Shown here piece by piece: positions 20,836 through 28,495 of a DNA stretch of 64,000 bases (position 1 is the first letter of the stretch; each line of letters begins with the position of its first letter). The DNA comes from QHVT01 sp036399015. GTDB lineage: Bacteria > Acidobacteriota > Thermoanaerobaculia > Gp7-AA8. The notes below the pieces were generated by a model. It did no database searches and was not told the origin of the DNA. It was given only the letters and a program-made list of their open reading frames with translations. Position numbers and translations under genes: made by a program. Location: NCBI GenBank assembly GCA_036399015.1, contig DASWNW010000089.1, positions 16,808-80,807 on the forward strand. The letters run 5' to 3'.

Positions 20836-21396
20836 TCAAGAATGTTCCACGTGGAACGTCAGCAGCACGAGGTAGTTGGAATCGCCGCGTGGCAGCGGAA
20901 CCGCCTCCCCGCCGCTGAATCCGGCAATCGACGGCAGCTCCGGCGTCCCCTGAAACAGTGCGATCCGAGCGCCGTCCTCCAGATGTCCCTTCAGCGACGG
21001 CACCCACTCCTCAGGATTTCCCACCGCCCGCGAGACCACCAGGGAGAATCGAAGGTCGGCGGGCCACCGCGGCAGAAGGCGCGACAATCTATCACCGTAA
21101 ACCCGGGAGCTCAAGCCGCACTCCCGCACGATGTGCTTGAGGAATGCCCACTTCTTCTGGTCCGCCTCCACGAGGTGAAACCGCGCCTCCGGCGCGACGA
21201 TCGCCATCGGAATCGCCGGCAGACCGCCGCCCGAGCCAAAGTCCATGACCTCGCCCGTGGGGTTGAGGATGTCCGCCGCCGCGAGGGCCTCGGCGATGTG
21301 GTCGTCGAGGTGGTCCTTTGCCTCGGGGCCGATGAGGTTGACCTTTTGGGTCCATTTGAGGAGCTCGGAGCGGTAGAGGGCTAAGCGCGGGTCCAT
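20836..21396 (-). CDS. rsmG: 16S rRNA (guanine-N7)-methyltransferase RsmG
   Basis: RsmG methylates G527 (E. coli numbering) of 16S rRNA. The 186-residue protein has KVNLIGP near the N-terminus, the SAM-binding motif DFGSGGGLPAIPMAI and the HLVEADQKKWAFLKH segment, all typical of the family. The last codons (FHVEHS) are written by a parS site. The ATG at 21396 directly borders a repeat (family F), and a second copy of this start sequence exists 197 bp upstream as part of a small duplication. Confidence 0.93.
   Translation of the reverse strand: MDPRLALYRSELLKWTQKVNLIGPEAKDHLDDHIAEALAAADILNPTGEVMDFGSGGGLPAIPMAIVAPEARFHLVEADQKKWAFLKHIVRECGLSSRVYGDRLSRLLPRWPADLRFSLVVSRAVGNPEEWVPSLKGHLEDGARIALFQGTPELPSIAGFSGGEAVPLPRGDSNYLVLLTFHVEHS
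20843..20858. promoter_or_regulatory. parS site 1 (15 of 16 positions)
   Basis: The sequence TGTTCCACGTGGAACG matches the palindromic ParB site TGTTCCACGTGGAACA except for the last base. It lies inside the 3' end of rsmG, just upstream of parA, where it writes the FHVEH end of RsmG. Confidence 0.9.
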
Positions 21397-21398
21397 AC

Positions 21399-21477
21399 GA
21401 ATGAAGAATTTCGAATGAAGAATGAAGAAAGAGGAAGCGCAGGCACTTCTTCATTCGAAATTCGAACCTCTTCATTC
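21399..21477. repeat. Family F element: inverted pair of four-heptamer arms
   Basis: The left arm (21399-21426) is GAATGAA, GAATTTC, GAATGAA, GAATGAA and then GAAA. The right arm (21450-21477) is the reverse complement of GAATGAA, GAGGTTC, GAATTTC, GAATGAA. It is much richer in A+T than its surroundings and starts 3 bp upstream of the rsmG ATG. Confidence 0.8.
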
Positions 21478-21595
21478 CTCCGTCCACCCCGGCGCACGTG
21501 CATGCGGACGCGGGAGTGACGCCGGCGGCGGTGGTGACCGCGGTATGCGGCTCGGCTGCCGAGGGAGGTGGTGAGAGTCTGGCGCGGGTCCATAC

Positions 21596-21660
21596 GAATG
21601 AAGAATTAAGAAAGAGGAAGCGGAGGCACTTCTTCATTCGAAATTCGAACCTCTTCATTC
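21596..21660. repeat. Family F element, second copy with a shortened left arm
   Basis: The left arm has only two heptamers (GAATGAA, GAATTAA; 21596-21609). The right arm (21633-21660) is identical to that of the copy at 21399. The unit GAATTAA supplies the stop codon of mnmG, and the right arm encodes part of the MnmG tail. Confidence 0.8.
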
Positions 21661-23534
21661 CTCCGCCCGCGCCGCACGTGCATCCGCACGATCGCCACCG
21701 CCGCCGGCGTCACTCCCGGTATGCGGCTCGCCTGCCCGAGGGAGGTGGGGCGGATGCGGGAGAGCTTTTCGGTCATCTCGCGGGAGAGGCCGGGGAGGGC
21801 GTACGACATCTCGGCCGGGATGCGCAGCGACTCGTCTTCGGAGAGTTTCGCCGCTTCCCGCTGCTGGCGCTCGATGTAGCCGGCGTAGCGGAGGCGGCTC
21901 ACGACGCCCTCCCGCTCCTCTTCACTCAGCTCGCGCCAGGCGGCGGCGAGCTCCGGGACGGCCGCTTCGGCGGCTGCGATGAGGCGGTCGAGATCGACGT
22001 TCGGGCGCTGGAGGAGCTTTCCGAACGTGGTCTGGGCGCTCAGCTCGAGGTCCGCCTCCCGCAGCCAGGCCACGGTCTCGCGGTCGGGACGCAGCTCCGT
22101 CTCCCCCACTTCCACCGCCCGGCGCATGCGTGCGGTGCGGCCGTCGACGCGCCGCTTCCGCTCGTCGTCGAGGATGCCGAGCCGCTCGGCCACGGGGGAA
22201 AGGCGCTCGTAAACCGAGTCGCAGCCGAGGAGCAGGCGGTGCTCGGCGCGGGAGGTGAACATCCGGTAGGGCTCCTCCGTGCCGAGGGTCACGAGGTCGT
22301 CGATCATCACGGCGGCGTAAGCCTCGTTGCGGTGGAGGATCAGCGGCTCGCCGCCGCGGACGGCCTGCAGCGCATTGATCCCGGCGAGGAGCCCCTGCGC
22401 GGCCGCCTCCTCGTAGCCGGAGGTGCCATTGATCTGGCCGGCCAGGAAGAGGCCATCGACGCCGCGCACCTTCAGCGTCGGGTCGAGCTGCTCCGGGTTT
22501 ACGAAGTCGTACTCCACCGCGTATCCGTAGCGGGCGATCTTCGCCTCGGCGAACCCGGGCAGCGAGCGGACGACCGCGTCCTGCACGTCGGGCGGCAGCG
22601 AGGTGGAGATCCCGTTCATGTACAGCCAGGGGTGACGGAGCCCTTCCGGCTCGACGAACACCTGGTGGCGCTCTTTCTCCGCGAACCGGACCACCTTGTC
22701 CTCGATCGAGGGGCAGTAGCGGGGGCCGGCGGCGTTGATCTGGCCGGAGTACATCGGGGCGCGGTGCAGGTTCGCGCGGATCAACTCGTGCGCGAAGCCG
22801 CCGGTGTAGGTCAGCCAGCAGAGGACCTGCGGCTGCTCGAGCCGATCGGTAAGGATCGAGAACGGCCGCGGCGTGGCGTCGCCGGGCGCCTCCTCCAGCC
22901 TGGAAAAGTCGACGGTGGTCCTGTCGATACGCGGCGGCGTTCCGGTCTTGAGACGTCCGAGCCTCAGGCCGAGAGCGCGAAGGGAGTCGGAGAGGGTCTC
23001 GGCGGAGGGCTCGCCGAAGCGGCCTCCGACGGTCTTCTCCTCCCCTGAATGCATGAGCGCCCGAAGGAAGGTGCCGGTGGTGACGATGACGGCGCGGGCG
23101 GCGAGGCGGGTGCCGTCGCCGAGGACCACGCCGCGGACGGCCTGCCCATCGAGGATGAGTGAGGAGACGGAGCCCTCGAGGATGTCGAGGTTCTGCTCCG
23201 CCGCGAGGATCGCCTGCACCGCCTCGGCGTAGAGGTCGCGGTCGCACTGCGCGCGCGGCCCCTGGACGGCGGGCCCCTTAGACCGGTTGAGGACCTTGAA
23301 CTGGATGCCGGCGCGGTCGGTCGCCTCCCCCATCAGCCCCCCAAGCGCATCGATCTCCTTGACCAGGTTTCCCTTGGCCAGGCCACCGATGGCGGGGTTG
23401 CACGACATGCGTCCGATGACGTCGCGCATCATCGTGATCATGGCCACGCGCGCGCCGCCGCGGGCAGCTACGCGAGCCGCCTCCGCGCCAGCGTGACCGC
23501 CGCCGATTACGAGGATGTCGTAGGGAGCAGACAT
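21606..23534 (-). CDS. mnmG: tRNA uridine-34 carboxymethylaminomethyl modification enzyme MnmG
   Basis: This FAD enzyme modifies the wobble uridine of certain tRNAs together with MnmE. The 642-residue protein has the FAD motif VIGGGHAGAEAA, the CNPAIGGLAKG segment and the C-terminal GQASRIPGVTPAAVAIV region. The family normally ends soon after that helix; here the frame continues for about 20 residues (RRNEEVRISNEEVPPLPLS) encoded by a family F repeat, which also provides the stop. The start codon at 23534 touches the second parS site. Confidence 0.94.
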   Translation of the reverse strand: MSAPYDILVIGGGHAGAEAARVAARGGARVAMITMMRDVIGRMSCNPAIGGLAKGNLVKEIDALGGLMGEATDRAGIQFKVLNRSKGPAVQGPRAQCDRDLYAEAVQAILAAEQNLDILEGSVSSLILDGQAVRGVVLGDGTRLAARAVIVTTGTFLRALMHSGEEKTVGGRFGEPSAETLSDSLRALGLRLGRLKTGTPPRIDRTTVDFSRLEEAPGDATPRPFSILTDRLEQPQVLCWLTYTGGFAHELIRANLHRAPMYSGQINAAGPRYCPSIEDKVVRFAEKERHQVFVEPEGLRHPWLYMNGISTSLPPDVQDAVVRSLPGFAEAKIARYGYAVEYDFVNPEQLDPTLKVRGVDGLFLAGQINGTSGYEEAAAQGLLAGINALQAVRGGEPLILHRNEAYAAVMIDDLVTLGTEEPYRMFTSRAEHRLLLGCDSVYERLSPVAERLGILDDERKRRVDGRTARMRRAVEVGETELRPDRETVAWLREADLELSAQTTFGKLLQRPNVDLDRLIAAAEAAVPELAAAWRELSEEEREGVVSRLRYAGYIERQQREAAKLSEDESLRIPAEMSYALPGLSREMTEKLSRIRPTSLGQASRIPGVTPAAVAIVRMHVRRGRRNEEVRISNEEVPPLPLS

Positions 23535-23549
23535 GTTCCACGTGGAACA
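23534..23549. promoter_or_regulatory. parS site 2 (perfect palindrome)
   Basis: TGTTCCACGTGGAACA is a perfect 16-bp palindrome of the ParB-binding type. Its left end shares a base with the mnmG start codon, so ParB bound here could affect mnmG-rsmG-parA expression. Confidence 0.93.
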
Positions 23550-23621
23550 CCACCTCGCATCGGTGTCATCCCGGAATCGGCAGCCAGCGGTTCACGATCG
23601 ATCGCGTCGCGGGGTACTTTT

Positions 23622-23838
23622 AATCGGTCAGGTTTGATATCGAAATCGGTTGACGACCGATTGCGAATAAGACGACAACCGATTGCGGGTAAGTCGGCGA
23701 CCGATTGCGAATAAGACGACAACCGATTGCGAATAAGACGTTGACCGATTGCGGGTAAGTCGACGACCGATTGCGAATAAGACGACGACCGATTACGGGT
23801 AAGTCGGCGACCGATTCGCAATCGGTCAGGTTTGATAT
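23622..23838. repeat. 22-bp tandem array flanked by 19-bp direct repeats
   Basis: The segment ACCGATT recurs at 23656, 23678, 23700, 23722, 23744, 23766, 23788 and 23810, always exactly 22 bp apart. Units alternate between two forms, ...GCGAATAAGAC and ...GCGGGTAAGTC. The 19-bp sequence starting AATCGGTCAGG and ending TTTGATAT stands at both ends (23622 and 23820), 198 bp (nine periods) apart. No gene lies in 23550-23845. The array fills the gap between mnmE and mnmG, next to parS site 2. Confidence 0.9.
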
Positions 23839-23845
23839 TCAACGC

Positions 23846-25246
23846 TCACTTCCCGATGCAGAACTTCGAGAAGATCTCCCGGTAAACATCCTCGCGCGTG
23901 ATCGCGCCTGTCAGCAGTCCGAGCGAGCTCGCCGCGCGATAGAGATCGACCAGGACCATCTGCTCGTCGAGCTGGTCCGCGAGCGAATCGAGCGCGGCCT
24001 GCAAGGCAACCGTGCAGTCCGCCACCGCCTGCCTCTGCCGTTCGTTCACCAGCGCCGCCTCGGGGGCGGCGTAGCGGTCGCGGACGAGCTCGTCCAGGCG
24101 CCGCAGCAGCAGGTCGATTCCCTCGTCCGTCACGGCGCTGATCGCCAGCGCGTCCGCCGACGGCCTGCCGAGGTCGGCTTTGGTGTAGACGAGCAGCACG
24201 TCGTCCAGCGCGGCCAGCTCGCGCCGGTCCTCGTCCGTCACGCCGGCGGACGCGTCTATTAAATAGAGGATGAGGTCGGCCGAGCGTGCCGCCTCCCGCG
24301 CCCGCTCGATCCCGATCCCCTCCACCAGGTCATCGCTCTCGCGCAGCCCGGCCGTGTCCGCCAGCGTGACCGGCAGCCCGCCGATCTCGACCGTTTCGCG
24401 CACGATGTCCCGCGTCGTCCCCGGGACCGGCGTGACGATGGCCCGGTCGCTCCCAACCAGCCGGTTCAGCAGCGTGGACTTGCCGGCGTTCGGCCTGCCG
24501 AGGATGACCGCGCTGAGGCCACCGATCGTAGCGCGTCCGCGGCGATACGTATCTGCGAGCGCGGATGCGTCCTGGAGCGCCGCCCCAATCCGCGCCGCCG
24601 CCTCCGCCCGGCTGATGAACTCGTACCCCTCCTCGGAGAAGTCGAGTGCCGCCTCCAGCCGGGAGATGACGTCGAGCAGCACCTGCCGGATCGCCGACGC
24701 CTTCCGGCTCAGCAACCCCTCGAGATTGGAAAGTGACAGCTTCGCCTGCAGCGCCGTGCGCGCGTGGATGAGGTCGGCGATCGACTCCGCCTGCACCAGG
24801 TCCAGCTTCCCGTTCAGGACCGCGCGCTCGGTGAACTCCCCCGGCTCCGCCATCCGGGCGCCGAGCGAGACGCAGGCGGCGACGACCCGCTCCACGAGCA
24901 GTGGATTGCCATGCAGGGTGAGCTCGACCAGGTCGTTGCCGGTGAAGGAGTGGGGGGCGGGGAAGTAGAGGGCGAGGGCGTCGTCGAGGTGATCGGGAGT
25001 TGTTGTCGGTTGTCGGTTGTCGGTTGTCTGCGGGTTGTCGCCGGGGCGGGGAGACCCGGACAACTGAGAACTGACAACCGAGAACAATGGTGTCAGCGTC
25101 GCCCGCCTCGCCTCCGGCACTCCCCGTCCCGAGAGCGCCTCCAGAATCCCGGGAGCGCCCGGCCCGTCGATTCTGACGATCGCCAGCGCGCTCCGGCCGA
25201 GGGGGGTGGCGGGGGCGACGATCGTCTCGAGGAGCGGGACGTTCAT
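23846..25246 (-). CDS. mnmE: tRNA modification GTPase MnmE
   Basis: MnmE is the GTPase partner of MnmG. The 466-residue protein has an N-terminal folate-binding domain, the central helical domain with an inserted G domain (GRPNAGKSTLLNRL, then DTAGL) and the diagnostic C-terminal FCIGK, whose Cys is functional in the family. The N-terminal domain holds an extra 28 codons at about residues 55-82 (VVSSQLSGSPRPGDNPQTTD and following), which are a complete family B repeat in frame. Otherwise motifs and length are normal. It lies 20 bp after jag. Confidence 0.95.
   Translation of the reverse strand: MNVPLLETIVAPATPLGRSALAIVRIDGPGAPGILEALSGRGVPEARRATLTPLFSVVSSQLSGSPRPGDNPQTTDNRQPTTTPDHLDDALALYFPAPHSFTGNDLVELTLHGNPLLVERVVAACVSLGARMAEPGEFTERAVLNGKLDLVQAESIADLIHARTALQAKLSLSNLEGLLSRKASAIRQVLLDVISRLEAALDFSEEGYEFISRAEAAARIGAALQDASALADTYRRGRATIGGLSAVILGRPNAGKSTLLNRLVGSDRAIVTPVPGTTRDIVRETVEIGGLPVTLADTAGLRESDDLVEGIGIERAREAARSADLILYLIDASAGVTDEDRRELAALDDVLLVYTKADLGRPSADALAISAVTDEGIDLLLRRLDELVRDRYAAPEAALVNERQRQAVADCTVALQAALDSLADQLDEQMVLVDLYRAASSLGLLTGAITREDVYREIFSKFCIGK
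25002..25085. repeat. Family B element inside mnmE (84 bp, in frame)
   Basis: The left arm (25002-25029) is GTTGTCG three times, then GTTGTCT, then GCGG. The right arm (25058-25085) is the reverse complement of GTTCTCG, GTTGTCA, GTTCTCA, GTTGTCC. Total length is 84 bp, a multiple of three, and neither strand's repeat introduces a stop in the mnmE frame. Confidence 0.88.
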
Positions 25247-25266
25247 TCAGCGGGGGTGCGGGCGGG

Positions 25267-26205
25267 TCACGACTCCTGCGCCGGCTGCTCTTCCGAAGCC
25301 GCCGTCTCCGGCGCCTCGGAGCGGAGGACGATCGCCACCCGCTTGAAGAAGCCCTCACCGCGGGAGTCGGTCGTCACGTCGGGATGATCGCGCAGGGCGA
25401 TGTGCACGATCCTGCGCTCGATCGGCGACATCGGCGGGAGCAGCTCCTCGCGTCCCTCGCGGCTCACCCGCTCCGCCACCGCGAACGCGCGGCGCTCGAG
25501 GTCCTCGTTGCGCTTCTCCTTGAACTCCTCGCAGTCGAGCTCGATCTCCTTCTCGACTTTGCGTCCGACGAGCGCCTTGTTGACCAGCACCTGCACCGCG
25601 TCGAGCAGCTCGCCGTGACGGTCGGTCAGGCGGCGTCCGTCCACCCCGTACAGGCGGACCAGGATCTGCGTCTCGTTCTCCTCGGTGCGGACGACGACGT
25701 CGAGCTTCGCCAGCGAGAGCGCGGTCTCGCACCACTCGCGGACCGCCTTCGCGCCTTCCGACTCCTCCCCCTGCGCCGGGATGTCGCCGAGGAACGTCTC
25801 GAAGTCGCCGACGGCGAGATCGCGCCCTCGTCCGCCGCGTCCACGTCCGCCGCCGCCACCACGGGAGTCGCGATTGCCACCGCCGCCCCCCCGCCCGTCA
25901 CGCCGGCCACCGCCGCCGCCGCGTCCGCGTCCACCGCCACCGCCCGGACCACGCCCGCCGCCGCCACCGCCACTGCGCTCGCGGCGCGGCGGCACGTCGA
26001 CGTAAGTCTCCAGCGCGGCCGGCTGCACCGGCGCCGGCGCCTCGGCATTCACGTCGGCCTCGATCACGACGCGCTTGAAGCCGCCGAGGAAGCCGCGCTT
26101 CTGCAGCAGCACGTGATAGGTCAACTGCCAGCGCTCCACACCGAGCGCCTGCGCCGCGGCCTGCAGCGCCTCCTCGAGATTCCGTCCTTCGAAACGCTGG
26201 CTCAT
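25267..26205 (-). CDS. jag: Jag/KhpB RNA-binding protein with Arg-Gly-rich linker
   Basis: This RNA-binding protein is usually encoded after yidC. It has 312 residues: an N-terminal Jag domain (1-55, ending KRGFLGGF), a linker, a KH domain (about 155-230) and a C-terminal R3H domain (PIERRIVHIALRDHPDV with the R-x3-H core, then SRGEGFFKRVAI). The linker at about residues 76-130 is almost only Gly and Arg (RGG-like), which is uncommon in this family. A Pro/Ala/Glu-rich tail ends the protein. It lies 6 bp from yidC. Confidence 0.9.
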   Translation of the reverse strand: MSQRFEGRNLEEALQAAAQALGVERWQLTYHVLLQKRGFLGGFKRVVIEADVNAEAPAPVQPAALETYVDVPPRRERSGGGGGGRGPGGGGGRGRGGGGGRRDGRGGGGGNRDSRGGGGGRGRGGRGRDLAVGDFETFLGDIPAQGEESEGAKAVREWCETALSLAKLDVVVRTEENETQILVRLYGVDGRRLTDRHGELLDAVQVLVNKALVGRKVEKEIELDCEEFKEKRNEDLERRAFAVAERVSREGREELLPPMSPIERRIVHIALRDHPDVTTDSRGEGFFKRVAIVLRSEAPETAASEEQPAQES

Positions 26206-26211
26206 CGGTCG

Positions 26212-27876
26212 TTATCCATTCTGAACTTCAGCGGGATGATCTTTCCACCATTTATTCATGATCAACTGCTGGATGATCGTCAAGACGTTCTGCACCAGCC
26301 AGTACAGCACGAGACCGCTCGGGAAGTCCTTGAACATGAACCCGAAGATGAACGGCATGATGAGGAACATCCGCCGCTGCGCCGGATCGCCGGTGGCCGG
26401 CATCAGGTAGGTCTGCAGGAACATCGTCACGGTCATGAGGATCGGGAGGATGTAGGTCGGGTCCTTCTCCGAGAGGTCGCGGATCCAGAGGATCCAGGGG
26501 GCGCCGCGCAGCTCGATGGCGCGCGAGAGCAGGTTGTAGAAGCCCCAGAGGATCGGGAGCTGCAGCAGGAGCGGCAGGCAGCCGGCCATCGGGTTGATGC
26601 CCTCCCGCTTGTAGAGCTCCATCATCTCGACGTTCATCCGGTTGCGCTGCTCGGCGTCGGTGCGGGACTTCTTGTACTTCGCCTTGATGGCCTCGACCTT
26701 CGGCTGCACCCGCTGCATCTTCTTCATCGAGACGTTCTGCTTGTGCTGCAGGGGGTAGAGGGCGACCTTGATGAGGATCGTCAGGACGATGATGGCGAAG
26801 CCCCAGTTGGCCGTGTACTGGTTGATCCAGAGCAGGGCGATGAGGAAGAGGCGGGCGATGGCGTCGAACCAGCCGAGCTGCAGCGCCTCCGACATCTCGT
26901 ACTCGTCGAGGATCGCCGTCTCCTTCGGACCGAAGAAGGCGTCGCCGGCGACGACTCCACCGCTGGTGGCATTGACCTGGGCGTAGAGATCGAGGCGGCG
27001 GGTCTTCGTCTTCGGGTCGTAGAACGAGACGTTCTGCAGCAGCCCCTCGCGACCCTCGCGCGGCCGGAGGGCCGTGAGGAAGTAGTTGTCCTCGACGCCG
27101 ATGTATTCAATGGTGGGGAGGATCTTGAAGGAGGGGACTTTCTCCCGCTGGTGGACCTTGAACTCCCCCTCCGCCTGCACGACCGCGTTGCCGGTGGTGA
27201 TGGCCTGCGACTCCAGCTCCTCCTTCGTCAGCGTGCGGATGCCGGGTCCGACGGAGACGCGGTAGGGCACCGGCGGGTTGATGGAGACGTTGAAGCCGAA
27301 GAGGTAGGGCTGCCGGGTGAAGCGGAAGGTCTTGGTGGCCGTGACCTTGCCGTCGGAGTAGCGGAACTCGACCAGGCGGGCGCCCTTCGGGTCGGTGACG
27401 TCCTTCACCGAGTAGAGGACGGTGTTGAGGCGCAGGAGATCGGCGCGCTGCCTGTCGGGGATGATGGTGAAGGGGAAGTCGGTGCGGTTCGGCTCGCGGA
27501 CCTGCACCAGGTCGACCTCCGCGTCGACGCCCTTCTGCTTGTACTTTTTCAGCTTGAAGGAGACGAGCTGCGCGCCGCGGTTCGAGAGGACGGCCACGTA
27601 CTCCGGCATGTCGACCACGACGTTCTGGCGGGCGGCGGCGGAGACGGGAGCGGCGGGGACGGCGGCCGTCATCTGTGGAGCGGCGGGCGCTTCGGCCGCC
27701 GGCTGGGTGCCCGACACCGTGCCCGAAGCGGGCACCGCTCCACTGGTAGCCGTCGTAGTGGCCTTCGGCGGCTCGGGCTTTCTCGCCAGCTCGGGGAACA
27801 GCTTGGGGGCGATGAAGCTCCAGCCGATCAGCACGGCGATCGAGATCACGATCGCTAGGAAGATTCTCTTTTCCAT
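26212..27876 (-). CDS. yidC: Membrane protein insertase YidC
   Basis: YidC inserts and folds inner-membrane proteins. The 554-residue protein has an N-terminal membrane anchor (FLAIVISIAVLIGWSFIAP), a periplasmic beta-sandwich domain (about 85-330) and the conserved core of five membrane segments (NWGFAIIVLTILIKVALYPL onward, with NPMAGCLPLLLQLPILWGFYNLL). The Thr/Ala/Pro-rich linker after the first anchor contains a 69-bp family D repeat in frame. It is 1 bp from yidD and belongs to the rpmH operon. Confidence 0.95.
   Translation of the reverse strand: MEKRIFLAIVISIAVLIGWSFIAPKLFPELARKPEPPKATTTATSGAVPASGTVSGTQPAAEAPAAPQMTAAVPAAPVSAAARQNVVVDMPEYVAVLSNRGAQLVSFKLKKYKQKGVDAEVDLVQVREPNRTDFPFTIIPDRQRADLLRLNTVLYSVKDVTDPKGARLVEFRYSDGKVTATKTFRFTRQPYLFGFNVSINPPVPYRVSVGPGIRTLTKEELESQAITTGNAVVQAEGEFKVHQREKVPSFKILPTIEYIGVEDNYFLTALRPREGREGLLQNVSFYDPKTKTRRLDLYAQVNATSGGVVAGDAFFGPKETAILDEYEMSEALQLGWFDAIARLFLIALLWINQYTANWGFAIIVLTILIKVALYPLQHKQNVSMKKMQRVQPKVEAIKAKYKKSRTDAEQRNRMNVEMMELYKREGINPMAGCLPLLLQLPILWGFYNLLSRAIELRGAPWILWIRDLSEKDPTYILPILMTVTMFLQTYLMPATGDPAQRRMFLIMPFIFGFMFKDFPSGLVLYWLVQNVLTIIQQLIMNKWWKDHPAEVQNG
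27675..27743. repeat. Family D repeat inside yidC (69 bp, in frame)
   Basis: The element runs from GTGGAGCGGCGGG to CCGCTCCAC (9-bp inverted ends). It is 69 bp long, a multiple of three, and encodes about residues 45-67 of the YidC linker. The full-length copy at the window end (63934) has the same ends and spacing. Its inner part is less symmetrical, so it is an older or altered copy. Confidence 0.55.
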
Positions 27877-27877
27877 T

Positions 27878-28093
27878 TCAAGGGACGGGGTCCCAACCTC
27901 CAGGATTGAACGGGTGGCAGCGCGTCAGCCGGCGGATGCCGAGCCAGGCGCCGCGCAGGGTGCCGTATTTCTCAACCGCCTGCATCGTATACATGGAACA
28001 GGTCGGCTCGAAGCGGCACATGGGGGGGAGCAGAGGAGAGATGAAGCGCTTGTAGAAGCGGAGGAGGGACAGCGCCACGCCGCGGACGATCAT
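27878..28093 (-). CDS. yidD: Membrane protein insertion efficiency factor YidD
   Basis: This 71-residue protein carries the family's core: ALSLLRFYKRFISPLLPPMC, CRFEPTCSMYTMQAVEKYG and RLTRCHPFNPGG. YidD is a small membrane-associated factor that helps YidC-dependent insertion. The ATG overlaps the rnpA stop (ATGA), and the gene ends 1 bp before yidC. Confidence 0.95.
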   Translation of the reverse strand: MIVRGVALSLLRFYKRFISPLLPPMCRFEPTCSMYTMQAVEKYGTLRGAWLGIRRLTRCHPFNPGGWDPVP

Positions 28094-28473
28094 GCCGGCC
28101 GCCGGGCGGAATCGCGCACGAGGCGCTCGAGCGCCTGCGCCAAGTCCCTGGTGTAGTCCTGGAACGAGGCCGCGGCCGCGCCCGGTTTGACGTTCACGAC
28201 GACGTCGAGCGCCAGGGCATCGATGCCCAGCGGCTCGCGCTGCCGGCGGTAGACCTCGCGCGTCCAGCGCTTGAATCGGTTGCGCACGTTGGCTTTCCCG
28301 AGCTTCTTCGTGGCCGTGATCCCGATGCGGGAGTGCGGCAGACCGTTGGGGGCGAAGAAGAGGACTGTGTAGCGGGAAAAGTGCTTCCGGCCCGTCTCGT
28401 AGACATGGACGAACTCGCGTCGCTTCGCGAGCCGTCTCTCTTTCGGCAGCGCCTCGGACCGAAGGCGATCCAC
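28090..28473 (-). CDS. rnpA: Ribonuclease P protein component
   Basis: This is the protein subunit of RNase P, which matures tRNA 5' ends. The 127-residue protein has LPKERRLAKRREFVHVYE and the RNR motif region KKLGKANVRNRFKRWTREVYR. The start is a GTG at 28473 (VDRLRSEALPKERRL), which places the gene 22 bp after rpmH. No ATG is available upstream of the conserved part, so a start a few codons away is possible. Confidence 0.92.
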   Translation of the reverse strand: MDRLRSEALPKERRLAKRREFVHVYETGRKHFSRYTVLFFAPNGLPHSRIGITATKKLGKANVRNRFKRWTREVYRRQREPLGIDALALDVVVNVKPGAAAASFQDYTRDLAQALERLVRDSARRPA

Positions 28474-28495
28474 CGGGGATACCGCGAGCGCCCGC

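Larger units (their letters stand above)
21385..21745. repeat. Local duplication spanning the mnmG end and rsmG start, with an inverted centre
   Basis: The segment GCGCGGGTCC, which includes the rsmG start codon, occurs at 21385 and again at 21582. GGTATGCGGCTCG occurs at 21542 and again, inside mnmG, at 21719. Each copy contains a family F element and a GCACGTGCAT segment. The 23-bp core at 21512-21534 is an exact reverse complement of mnmG bases 21695-21717, so the middle of one copy is inverted relative to its flanks. The region holds no other gene. Confidence 0.8.

Noticed and set aside
23622..23838. CRISPR array
   Set aside because: The 22-bp units are contiguous with no unique spacers between them, and no cas gene is in the window.
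23846..25246. mnmE as a pseudogene because of the inserted repeat
   Set aside because: The frame is intact, the insert is a multiple of three and all functional motifs up to FCIGK are present.
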